Assembly: GCA_002431395.1 (NCBI GenBank)
Contig: DJEU01000024.1
Location: 905 to 34,704, forward strand
DNA from: Lachnoclostridium sp. UBA5890
GTDB taxonomy: Bacteria > Bacillota > Clostridia > Lachnospirales > Lachnospiraceae
Direction of reading: 5' to 3'
Length of the DNA: 33,800 nucleotides
Shown one piece after another: positions 1 to 6,977 of the stretch. The position numbers and the translations under genes were made by a program. The notes beneath the pieces are model-generated. The model had not been told where the DNA came from. It saw only the letters and a list, made by a program, of their open reading frames with translations, and searched no databases. Each line of letters starts with the position of its first letter. Within the stretch, counting starts at the first letter, position 1.

Positions 1-815
1 GCTCCCGCCATATTTTGGCTGCCGGCGGCAATCAGGATTTTCCCGAAGGTACCCTTGTTGCCGTCCGGTCTGCGGTTTTGAAAGAGGGAAAGACCGTCCC
101 CCGTCAGGGTATACATGCCGGGTTCTCCTACAGAAAAGCTTTTTTCCGTAATACCGATGTCCGCAGTCCTTACTTTACCGGCATAGGAAGCGCCCGGATA
201 GCGATACAGTCCTCTTTTGGCAAAGCCGAAGGTAACGGTTCTGTCCGCCATGATTGCCGTCCCCCGGATTTTGCCCGTGTCCGAATCGATGCCGGAAGGA
301 ATATCCGCCGCCACCACCTTTCCCGGAAGGTCATTTATGGTTTCAATCACCTGTTTATAGTCCCCGGTTATCTCACGGGAAAGCCCGGTACCAAACAGGG
401 CATCCACGATAACGGAATACTCTTTTGCAGGGAAGCCGTCCTCTCCAAAGCTTACCACCGTGATGCCGTAAGCCTGTAAAATCCGGTATTCGTAAGCGGC
501 AGCTTCGCTTAACTTTTCTTTCTTTCCCACAAGCAGAACTTCTGTCTCCACGCCCCTGTCCGCAAGAAGTCTTGCACAGGCAAGCCCGTCGCCGCCGTTA
601 TTGCCCGTACCGCATACGCAGAGCACCTTCGCCTCCCGGGGCTTTTTATGGGCATCTTTTAAAAGAAGCATGCATTCGTCCGCCAGGGCAAGCGCCGCCC
701 GCTCCATTAAAACCTCCGTGTGTATGCCGATATTCTGTATGGTATAAGTATCATATGCCCGCATCTCTTCCGCCGTTACAAGGCTGACAGGCAGGATTTC
801 GTTTTTCTTTTCCAT
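1..815 (-). CDS. nnr: Bifunctional NAD(P)H-hydrate repair enzyme Nnr (epimerase domain plus start of dehydratase domain), cut by the window edge
   Basis: The protein repairs damaged NADHX/NADPHX: the N-terminal YjeF-type domain epimerises the hydrate and the C-terminal domain dehydrates it using ADP or ATP. About 271 residues are visible. They begin MEKKNEILPVSL and include the epimerase signature GTGNNGGDGLACAR (residues about 69-82), the DALFGTGLSR stretch and the ADIPSGIDSDTG motif. The last visible residues, KGTFGKILIAAGSQNMAG, are the typical opening of the dehydratase domain, so the gene continues past base 1. It starts 25 bases after the upstream coiled-coil gene and is probably in one operon with rex. 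No strong Shine-Dalgarno sequence precedes the ATG, and no in-frame alternative start is seen in the 25-base gap. The pairing with Rex, which senses NADH/NAD+, fits a redox-cofactor theme. Confidence 0.93.
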   Translation of the reverse strand, partial: MEKKNEILPVSLVTAEEMRAYDTYTIQNIGIHTEVLMERAALALADECMLLLKDAHKKPREAKVLCVCGTGNNGGDGLACARLLADRGVETEVLLVGKKEKLSEAAAYEYRILQAYGITVVSFGEDGFPAKEYSVIVDALFGTGLSREITGDYKQVIETINDLPGKVVAADIPSGIDSDTGKIRGTAIMADRTVTFGFAKRGLYRYPGASYAGKVRTADIGITEKSFSVGEPGMYTLTGDGLSLFQNRRPDGNKGTFGKILIAAGSQNMAG

Positions 816-840
816 AGCATGTGAAAAAGGACTGTTGTAC

Positions 841-1464
841 TCAACCGTCCTCTTTACTCTCCTTATTTCCGTATTCTCCGTCAAACAGATTGATGACATC
901 CGCTCCGAAAATGGAATGCATATAGGAATACAGCTCCTGATTTTTCTGCTCCATTTCCTGTTTCCGGATAAGCTGCTTTTTTAATTCTATCCTCGTATCC
1001 CGTATCCATTCCTCCGCCGCCGCAATGTTTGCCGTATTTGCGTTGAGCTGCCGGTAACAGATATCCATGGTGGCAAACATCAGCTTTTTGTTGACCGCCT
1101 TTATTTCATCCGGCAGGGCATTTAACTCCAGCCGGCAGTCCTTAAGCTTCTCGTTGCACTCGGCAATGAGCCTCTTGTGCTCCTCGATTTTTTTCTCGGT
1201 CGCCTTATCTTCCTTTTTGTTGTACGCATCCGCCAGCGGAATGATTTCTTCCATCAGCTTCTTCTTTAAGGCGGCTGTCTTTTTCCCTTCCGTCGCCGCT
1301 TTGCCCTGCTTCTTTAAGAGCTCGTTCAGCTCCTCCTGCAGCGCCTTTATGGCAGGGGTGGCTTCTTCGTTTCCGAACAGCTTATGCCAGTTGTGATCCA
1401 GCGTCAGCACCGGGATATTGTAGGCGTTTACCGCCTCGTAAAAATCTTTCTCTTTCTTCTTCAT
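841..1464 (-). CDS. Conserved-looking coiled-coil protein of unknown function between rex and nnr
   Basis: This 207-residue protein matches no family I can name. It has no signal peptide or membrane segment. The middle (about residues 35-175) is rich in Lys, Glu, Leu and Ala with heptad-like spacing and should form long coiled coils. The ends are less repetitive: the N-terminus carries PVLTLDHNWHKLF and the C-terminus SYMHSIFGADVINLFDGEYG. The ATG has a good ribosome binding site (GGAAAGG, spacing about 7). It lies 27 bases downstream of rex and 25 bases upstream of nnr on the same strand, so it should be co-transcribed with both. A cytoplasmic, structural or partner role is the most that can be inferred. 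Confidence 0.8.
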   Translation of the reverse strand: MKKKEKDFYEAVNAYNIPVLTLDHNWHKLFGNEEATPAIKALQEELNELLKKQGKAATEGKKTAALKKKLMEEIIPLADAYNKKEDKATEKKIEEHKRLIAECNEKLKDCRLELNALPDEIKAVNKKLMFATMDICYRQLNANTANIAAAEEWIRDTRIELKKQLIRKQEMEQKNQELYSYMHSIFGADVINLFDGEYGNKESKEDG

Positions 1465-1491
1465 TCAGATGCCTTTCCGGTAAAGTTACCT

Positions 1492-2145
1492 CTACGCATC
1501 AGCTTCTTCTTTCTTTTGGTTTTCCCGCTCCAGATTGTAGGAAAGCTTCATCAGGCTGTCCGATAGATGAACGTTTTCCACCTGGATTTCGGGCGGAACC
1601 TGTAAATCCACATGCGCAAAATTCCAAATAGCGCGGATGCCGCATTTCACCAGCACCTCCGCCACTTCAATGGCGCTGTTTTTGGGAATGGTGAGCACCG
1701 CAATGTCAATGTCGTTTTCCTGCATGAACGCTTCGATTCTGTCCATGGGCTGAACGGTAATTTCCCGGACCTTTTCTCCCCAGAGAGCCGGATTTTTATC
1801 GAATATCCCCTTTAAGATAAAGCCCCTCTTTTCAAAGTTCATATAATTGCCGAGAGCCCGTCCGAGGTTGCCGGCGCCGATGATAATCAGCCTGTGGGTC
1901 TTGTCGAGTCCCAGTATTTTTCCGATTTCCGTATACAGATAATCTACATTATAGCCGTAACCCTGCTGTCCGAAACCGCCGAAATTGTTGAAATCCTGCC
2001 GTATCTGCGATGCGGTTACCTGCATTCTGCGGGAAAGCTCCTGCGAAGAAATGCGCTCCACTCCTTCATCCTTTAAATCTCCCAAGTACCGGAAATAACG
2101 GGGCAGACGCCCGATAACCGCCTGGGAAATGCCTTTTCCTTCCAC
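1492..2145 (-). CDS. rex: Redox-sensing transcriptional repressor Rex
   Basis: Rex binds operator DNA when NAD+ dominates and leaves it when NADH rises, derepressing fermentation and NADH-consuming genes. The 217 residues match the family length. Residues 1-80 form the winged-helix domain (SQELSRRMQVTASQIRQDF, then FGGFGQQGYGYNV). Residues 90-98 are the Rossmann motif GAGNLGRAL, followed by GIFDKNP and AVLTIPK. The C-terminus ends in a helix with VENVHLSDSLMKLSYNL, the domain-swapped tail that holds the dimer together in this family. It is divergent from an ABC-F gene, an arrangement also known for Bacillus subtilis ydiF and ydiH (rex). A consensus promoter overlapped by a Rex-like operator lies about 50-80 bases upstream, so autoregulation is likely. 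Confidence 0.97.
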   Translation of the reverse strand: MEGKGISQAVIGRLPRYFRYLGDLKDEGVERISSQELSRRMQVTASQIRQDFNNFGGFGQQGYGYNVDYLYTEIGKILGLDKTHRLIIIGAGNLGRALGNYMNFEKRGFILKGIFDKNPALWGEKVREITVQPMDRIEAFMQENDIDIAVLTIPKNSAIEVAEVLVKCGIRAIWNFAHVDLQVPPEIQVENVHLSDSLMKLSYNLERENQKKEEADA

Positions 2146-2195
2146 ACTAACGCCTCCTGTTTTATGACCTGCTTTTCCATAAGAATTTATAATTT

Positions 2196-2224
2196 ATTAT
2201 ATAAGAGTGTTAAAAAATTGTCAA
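2196..2224 (-). promoter_or_regulatory. Sigma-A promoter of the rex operon
   Basis: On the minus strand TTGACA (2224-2219) and TATAAT (2201-2196) are separated by exactly 17 bases, a perfect vegetative promoter. Position relative to the rex ATG at 2145 leaves a leader of roughly 45 bases. The -35 and spacer are overlapped by a Rex-like operator. Confidence 0.88.
2207..2224 (-). promoter_or_regulatory. Candidate Rex operator overlapping the rex promoter
   Basis: Minus-strand TTGACAATTTTTTAACAC aligns with the Clostridia/Bacillus Rex consensus TTGTTAA-N4-TTAACAA at 11 of 14 defined positions, and the right half TTAACA is intact. It covers the -35 box and the start of the spacer, where bound Rex would block RNA polymerase. 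Autorepression of rex is inferred from this position. Confidence 0.6.
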
Positions 2225-2250
2225 CGCAGACACGCCCCGCACAGAAAAAT

Positions 2251-2279
2251 TTGACATTATTTTTCCGTGACGGTAAACT
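2251..2279 (+). promoter_or_regulatory. Promoter of the ABC-F gene
   Basis: TTGACA (2251-2256) is followed after 17 bases by TAAACT (2274-2279), four of six matches to the -10 consensus. The ABC-F ATG lies about 34 bases downstream with GAGGAA at 2301-2306 as ribosome binding site. It is back-to-back with the rex promoter, about 27 bases away. Confidence 0.65.
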
Positions 2280-2312
2280 ATAGAAAGCAAAACAGAATGT
2301 GAGGAACAAGCC

Positions 2313-4244
2313 ATGATACTTTCCTGTCAGAATATACAGAAAGCATTTGTCGGAAACGAAGTCTTAAAGGAAATTTCTTTTCATATAGAGGACCATGAAA
2401 AAGCAGCCATCGTCGGCATCAACGGTGCCGGGAAATCCACTCTCCTTAAAATTATTGTGGGCGAAATGACAGCCGATGACGGTCAGGTCATTTTAGGCAA
2501 GGGAAAAAGTCTGGGATATCTGTCCCAGAACGCCGGTCTTTCGGATGAAAACACCATCTATGAAGAGCTTTTGTCCGTAAAGCAGGATTTGATTGCCCTG
2601 GAACACAAAATAAGGGAAACCGAAAAATCCATGAAGGATGCGGACGAGGAAAGCCTTGCCCGGATTATGGAGGAATACGGCCAGCTCACCCACCGATTTG
2701 AGGCAAGCGGCGGTTATGTATACAAAAGCGAGCTTATCGGGGTCTTAAAGGGTCTGGGCTTTACGGAGGAAGAATTTGACAAAAAGACCTCCGCTCTTTC
2801 CGGCGGTCAGAAAACCCGTGTGGCACTGGGACGTCTTCTGCTTTTGTCCCCCGACCTTATTATTTTGGACGAGCCGACCAACCACCTGGACATGCAGTCC
2901 ATTGCCTGGCTGGAAACCTACCTTAAAAATTACAAGGGTGCGGTTTTGATTGTTTCCCATGACCGTTTCTTCTTAGACAGGCTGGCTACCAAAATCATCG
3001 AAATCGACAACGGACGCTCCACCGTATTTGCCGGCAACTATTCCGACTACGCCGTTAAAAAGGAACAGCTCCGTATCGCCCAGTGGAATGCCTATATGAA
3101 CCAGCAGCAGGAAATCAAGCATCAGGAGGAAGTTATCGAAAAGCTCCGCTCCTTCAACCGGGAAAAATCCATCAAGCGTGCGGAAAGCCGCGAGAAAATG
3201 TTAAATAAAATAGAAGTGCTGGGCAAACCCACGGAAGTAAAATCCGACATGCATCTGACCCTGACGCCCGCCGTTTTAAGCGGCAACGATGTGCTGACCG
3301 TGGAGGACTTAAAAAAATCTTTCGGTTCCCAAACACTCTTCTCCCACCTTTCCTTCCAGTTAAAGCGCGGGGAGCATGTGGCAATCATCGGGGACAACGG
3401 CACCGGCAAAACCACGATTTTAAAAATCATCAACCGGCTTATCGAAGCGGACGCCGGAAGCTTTCGTTTAGGCTCCAACGTGGAAATCGGTTATTACGAC
3501 CAGGAACACCATGTGCTGCATGACGAGAAGACCCTCTTTGAGGAAATTTCCGATGAGTATCCGTACCTGGACAACACCCGCATCCGCAATGTGCTGGCTG
3601 CTTTCCTCTTTACCGGGGATGATGTCTACAAAAAGATTTCACTTCTTTCCGGTGGAGAAAAAGGACGTGTCTCCCTGGCAAAACTTATGCTCTCCAAAGC
3701 CAATCTCCTGCTTCTCGACGAGCCGACCAACCACTTGGACATCGACTCCAAAGAGATTCTGGAAGATGCTTTGAATCATTATACCGGAACGGTCTTATAT
3801 GTATCGCATGACCGCTATTTTATCCAGAAAACCGCTACCCGGATCCTGGATCTGACCAACGAACATATTCTTTCATACGATGGAAATTACGACTATTATC
3901 TGGCGAAGAAGGATCTTGTCGAAAGCCGCTATCTCGGCAACACGACAGAGGCCACGCCAAAAAACGAGGCTCCGTCTACGGCTAAACTCGACTGGAAGGA
4001 ACAGAAAGAACGGGAAGCCAAAAAAAGAAAGATTGAAGCTGCGTATGAAAAAGCAGAAAACGAAATCCAAAAACTGGAAGAACTCATCGAAGAAACCGAT
4101 GCCCAGATTGCCCTTCCGGAGTATGCTTCCGACGTTGCCAAATTGACTGAATTGTCAAGGCAGAAGGAACAATACGAGGAAGAACTGGAAACCGCGATGG
4201 AGGAATGGGAAAAAGCGGCACAGGCACTGGAAGAATTGGAGTAA
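2313..4244 (+). CDS. ABC-F family ATPase (YdiF/Uup/EttA-like ribosome-associated factor)
   Basis: Soluble ABC proteins of this family have two fused nucleotide-binding domains and act at the ribosomal E site on stalled or initiating ribosomes; some members protect against antibiotics. The 643 residues show domain 1 with Walker A GINGAGKST (about 36-43), signature LSGGQKTRVALG (about 161) and Walker B LDEPTNHLD (about 184). Domain 2 has GDNGTGKTT (about 359), LSGGEKGRVSLA (about 444) and LLDEPTNHLD (about 467). An arm/linker rich in charged residues separates the domains (about 245-310). The C-terminal 90 residues are a Lys/Glu-rich coiled coil as in Uup and YdiF. No membrane segments are present, so it is not a transporter. 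It is divergent from rex and appears monocistronic. Whether it is a housekeeping or a resistance member cannot be decided from sequence reading. Confidence 0.95.
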   Translation: MILSCQNIQKAFVGNEVLKEISFHIEDHEKAAIVGINGAGKSTLLKIIVGEMTADDGQVILGKGKSLGYLSQNAGLSDENTIYEELLSVKQDLIALEHKIRETEKSMKDADEESLARIMEEYGQLTHRFEASGGYVYKSELIGVLKGLGFTEEEFDKKTSALSGGQKTRVALGRLLLLSPDLIILDEPTNHLDMQSIAWLETYLKNYKGAVLIVSHDRFFLDRLATKIIEIDNGRSTVFAGNYSDYAVKKEQLRIAQWNAYMNQQQEIKHQEEVIEKLRSFNREKSIKRAESREKMLNKIEVLGKPTEVKSDMHLTLTPAVLSGNDVLTVEDLKKSFGSQTLFSHLSFQLKRGEHVAIIGDNGTGKTTILKIINRLIEADAGSFRLGSNVEIGYYDQEHHVLHDEKTLFEEISDEYPYLDNTRIRNVLAAFLFTGDDVYKKISLLSGGEKGRVSLAKLMLSKANLLLLDEPTNHLDIDSKEILEDALNHYTGTVLYVSHDRYFIQKTATRILDLTNEHILSYDGNYDYYLAKKDLVESRYLGNTTEATPKNEAPSTAKLDWKEQKEREAKKRKIEAAYEKAENEIQKLEELIEETDAQIALPEYASDVAKLTELSRQKEQYEEELETAMEEWEKAAQALEELE

Positions 4245-4282
4245 GTTCAAAAATAATCGTTGACACACGAATATTTATAGTC

Positions 4283-4318
4283 GAACAGAGAAGGGGGCTT
4301 TTGTCCTCTTCCCTGTTC
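4283..4318. terminator. Imperfect hairpin between convergent genes, possible bidirectional terminator
   Basis: GAACAG-AGAAGGGG pairs with CCTCTTC-CCTGTTC across an 8-base loop, with one mismatch and one G-T pair. It sits 38 bases after the ABC-F stop and 67 bases after the end of the convergent surface-protein gene. Neither side has a clear T-run, so terminator function is only suggested by position. Confidence 0.4.
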
Positions 4319-4385
4319 ATTAAAATCCACCATTTTGATATGTTCCGGCAATGACATACGATAATTCATAAAATGCACTGCCATT

Positions 4386-6830
4386 TTATTTCTTCTTTAC
4401 TTTTACTTTCACTTTCACCACTTCTGTTCCACTCTTAACCGTGATAACGGTCTTTCCAGCTTTTAAGGCTTTGATCTTTCCATTTTTACTCACCTTTGCC
4501 ACCTTTTTGTCTGAAGATTTGAATGTTATCTTCTCCTGCGAAGTCAATGGTGTCAGTTCCGTCTTTATCTTAAAGGTCTTTCCTTTTTTCAATGTCAGTT
4601 TCCGTTTTTTGACATTGGTTAAGGTCAATTTCTGTGTCTTAACTTTTTTCTTCTGAACTTTTACCTCCAACGAAGCCGATGCACCTCTTTTGGTTGTAAT
4701 GGTAATGACAGCCGTACCCGCCTTTTTGGCTTTTATCTTTCCCTTTTTGGTTACGGTCGCTACCTTTGTATCGGAAGACTCCCATTTTTCGATAGAATCG
4801 CCCTTAATAAGAGCAGCTTTTACTGCCGTTGTGCTTTTTCCTTTCTGCAGTACAATGGATGAGACATTTAATGTTACCGTTGATGCCGGCTGTGGACCTG
4901 CAGTTGGCTGTGACGTTGGGATCACCGTCGGCTCTGGTGCTTTCGTTGGCTCTGGCGTTCCCGTTGGCTGTGATGTTGGAGTCACCGTCGGTTCCGGTGC
5001 CTTCGTTGGTTGTGGAGTTCCCGTTGGTCCTGACGTTGGGATTACCGTCGGCTGTGGAGTTCCCGTCGGCTTCGGTGCCTTCGTTGGTTGTGGTGTTCCC
5101 GTTGGTCTGGGAATTTCATTCCACTTTGCATAAAGTATCCTATCTCCGGTCACCGGTGTGGCAAAATCATAAGCCTTTGTACAGGCTTCGTCCGTATACC
5201 AGCCTCCAAAGGTATATCCCGTTTTCATTGGATCCTCCGGTTTAGTAACCGCTGTTTCATAGTCCGCTGTTTCCACATCGACAGGAGATCCACCCAGTGA
5301 ATCAAACGATACCGTATATGTGATGATCGTCCATTTTGCATATAACGTCATATCTTTTGTCACCGGTGTGGCAAAGTCATAAGCCTTTGTACAGGCTTCA
5401 TCCGTATACCAGCCTCCAAAGGTATATCCCCTTTTCGTTGGATCCTCCGGTTTGGTTACTGCTGCCGGATAAGTTACTACCTGATCCTCGAAAGAAATTG
5501 TATCTTCACCTGTAGAAAAGCTGACCTTGAAAGTGGCAGCTGTATACTCCGCATAAAAATCTGTATCTTGAGTAAGCGTAATCGTTTCTCCCATATCAAC
5601 CGGTGTTTGTAAACTCTCATCGGTACACCACTTTGTTACCGTATAATATTCGGTATCCGGAAGATACGCAGGGTTGATCGTGCTGTCTTTTTTTGCACAA
5701 TAGGTCTGCGTATCATCTGAATAATGCAGCGTAACAGATACCACCTCATCGCCCTCTGAAAGAGCGGATTGTAAGAGAGTCTTATCCGGCACCAGTCCGC
5801 TCGTGTACGCAAATCGACTGCCATCATTGCCCGCTTGACCGACTTCGCCGTCTAAAAGTGTTGTACCATCAGAATCCTTGTAGGTACCTGCCACACCACC
5901 GTCCCCTCCGGTTCCGGGAGTATAGGTTACCTTTGCTGAGGAAGAGACGGTATAAACGCTTCCTGTAAAGGAAAGTGCATCGCCGCCGTCACCACCATTG
6001 ATGCCATTTGCTATTTTTTTGTTTATTTGATACCAATTACCAACGCCTTCTGGACCAGAAGCACCTTGCCCGCCATTGCCACCGGTAAGAGTAAGACAAG
6101 CATCGTCACGCACCAACAGGCTGCCACCGGTAAAGTTCAGTGCACAGCCTCCCGGAGTACCCTCTAATCTGCCGTCGCCATATTCATTCCCACTTATTCC
6201 TTGATATCCATCCGACCCCTTAATGGTAACCTGACTTCCACTATCCACTTTCAGTGTGGCACCGGAAAACTCTATCCCGGAACTTCCGTTTCCAGATGGG
6301 TTACCACTCGTATTTCCGCACTTCGCCGTTCCACCGGTGATCATGACCGTTTGCTGTAAGATCAAGGATACACTTGGAGAGGTGACGCAAAGACCCACGG
6401 CACCTTGTCCGTCATACCCCAGATCATCGTTTCCGTTACCACCTGTTAAATTGGCATTTTTCAAGATTAATGTACCACTACCGTCAATCTCAAGCGCAGG
6501 CGTAGCAGAATCAGATTCATCCCTAATTTCATCCCGACCATGGATGGAATAGCCTTTTCCATCCAGAATAACGGTTTCTCCCGCTGCCAGAGTGATCTTT
6601 AATCCATTTGTGACATCACCTGTCAGGGTATAGACGGTCTGTCCTTCTTCATTTGTCGTGGTACTGACAGGCGCCCCTGACTCTGCCGTGATCTCTGTGA
6701 TCTTTGTCACATCATGAAACATTGCTGCTTTTGCTGCCGTCTTTGTCACGATCTGCCCGGTAAATACCGAAGTAAGTACAATCGCAAGAGCGAGCAGGTA
6801 TGCAAGCAGTTTTTTAACTTCTTTTTTCAT
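4386..6830 (-). CDS. Large secreted repeat protein: glycine-rich N-terminal region, InlB-type repeats, Pro/Thr linker, two Big2-like domains
   Basis: The 814-residue protein starts with a signal peptide (MKKEVKKLLAYLLALAIVLTSVFT, cleavage probably near AKA-A at about 34-36). Residues about 60-345 are rich in Gly, Ser and Thr with recurring TGGNG/GGDGGDA turns, suggestive of a beta-solenoid or carbohydrate-binding surface. Residues about 355-570 hold one degenerate and two near-identical InlB/Listeria-Bacteroides repeats with GYTFGGWYTDEACTKAYDFA and LYAKW. Residues about 572-648 are a Pro/Thr linker of PTGTPQPTKAPEPT-type units. Two Ig-like Big2 domains follow (about 650-725 and 733-814), each with SSD(T/K)KVA-V and GKIKA-KAGTAVIT signatures. 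The extreme C-terminus is very basic (VKVKVKVKKK), and no LPXTG or SLH motif is present. The ribosome binding site is GGAGA, spacing about 8. Adhesion or cell-wall association is inferred. The adjacent LytTR-PAS gene is its likely regulator. Confidence 0.85.
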   Translation of the reverse strand: MKKEVKKLLAYLLALAIVLTSVFTGQIVTKTAAKAAMFHDVTKITEITAESGAPVSTTTNEEGQTVYTLTGDVTNGLKITLAAGETVILDGKGYSIHGRDEIRDESDSATPALEIDGSGTLILKNANLTGGNGNDDLGYDGQGAVGLCVTSPSVSLILQQTVMITGGTAKCGNTSGNPSGNGSSGIEFSGATLKVDSGSQVTIKGSDGYQGISGNEYGDGRLEGTPGGCALNFTGGSLLVRDDACLTLTGGNGGQGASGPEGVGNWYQINKKIANGINGGDGGDALSFTGSVYTVSSSAKVTYTPGTGGDGGVAGTYKDSDGTTLLDGEVGQAGNDGSRFAYTSGLVPDKTLLQSALSEGDEVVSVTLHYSDDTQTYCAKKDSTINPAYLPDTEYYTVTKWCTDESLQTPVDMGETITLTQDTDFYAEYTAATFKVSFSTGEDTISFEDQVVTYPAAVTKPEDPTKRGYTFGGWYTDEACTKAYDFATPVTKDMTLYAKWTIITYTVSFDSLGGSPVDVETADYETAVTKPEDPMKTGYTFGGWYTDEACTKAYDFATPVTGDRILYAKWNEIPRPTGTPQPTKAPKPTGTPQPTVIPTSGPTGTPQPTKAPEPTVTPTSQPTGTPEPTKAPEPTVIPTSQPTAGPQPASTVTLNVSSIVLQKGKSTTAVKAALIKGDSIEKWESSDTKVATVTKKGKIKAKKAGTAVITITTKRGASASLEVKVQKKKVKTQKLTLTNVKKRKLTLKKGKTFKIKTELTPLTSQEKITFKSSDKKVAKVSKNGKIKALKAGKTVITVKSGTEVVKVKVKVKKK
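4885..5115 (-). repeat. Pro/Thr-coding tandem repeat within the surface-protein gene
   Basis: Roughly 3.5 degenerate units of about 60 bases encode PTGTPQPTKAPEPT followed by VTPTSQ or VIPTSG. Such linkers usually span the peptidoglycan and change length by slipped replication. Confidence 0.75.
5149..5458 (-). repeat. Near-identical 100-base direct repeats (5149-5248 and 5359-5458) encoding the InlB repeat core
   Basis: The two copies begin with GTCACCGGTGTGGCAAA on the plus strand and differ at only a handful of positions over about 100 bases. The 210-base period equals 70 residues, one full InlB-type repeat. The similarity in synonymous positions implies a recent duplication or gene conversion. 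Confidence 0.85.
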
Positions 6831-6903
6831 TTCTTTTCTCCTTTTTTTCTTTCGGCGTTTGACAACAACCGATATTCATTCATTTACCTTTTTTACTTCA
6901 TCT

Positions 6904-6960
6904 ATATAAATTTTTCTCTCCGAAGTGGTACAACCCGGATAGTACCACCTGTTTTACCAC
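6904..6960 (-). promoter_or_regulatory. Promoter region of the surface-protein gene with palindromic and direct repeats, candidate LytTR binding site
   Basis: The plus strand shows GTGGTAC (6925-6931), ten bases, then GTACCAC (6942-6948), and a further TACCAC at 6955-6960, exactly 12 bases after the preceding TACCAC. On the minus strand a weak promoter can be drawn: TTGTAC (6933-6928), 18 bases, TTATAT (6909-6904). One arm of the palindrome overlaps that -35. LytTR proteins typically bind short repeats next to a weak -35 element, and the LytTR gene is immediately upstream. No T-run follows the palindrome on either strand, which argues against a terminator. The surface-protein ATG is 74 bases further on. 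Confidence 0.5.
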
Positions 6961-6977
6961 TTTAGGAGGAGAAAATA

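Noticed and set aside
15..787. Plus-strand open frames at the left edge
   Set aside because: They are antisense to the clearly recognisable Nnr coding sequence and have no homology that I recognise.
1..4250. Higher G+C left segment as a transferred island or assembly join
   Set aside because: Sampled lines look somewhat richer in G+C than later ones, but rex, nnr and ABC-F are core genes with normal synteny, and parts of the right side are equally rich. No junction sequence was found.
4690..5133. Open frame encoding a Val/Gly-rich protein opposite the surface-protein gene
   Set aside because: It is the antisense shadow of the Pro/Thr repeat and has no ribosome binding site or family features.
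6925..6960. T-box-like GTGGTAC sequence
   Set aside because: It resembles the T-box core only over a few bases, lacks the AGGGTGG-ACCGCG form, has no specifier stem or terminator, and no synthetase or amino-acid gene follows on that strand.
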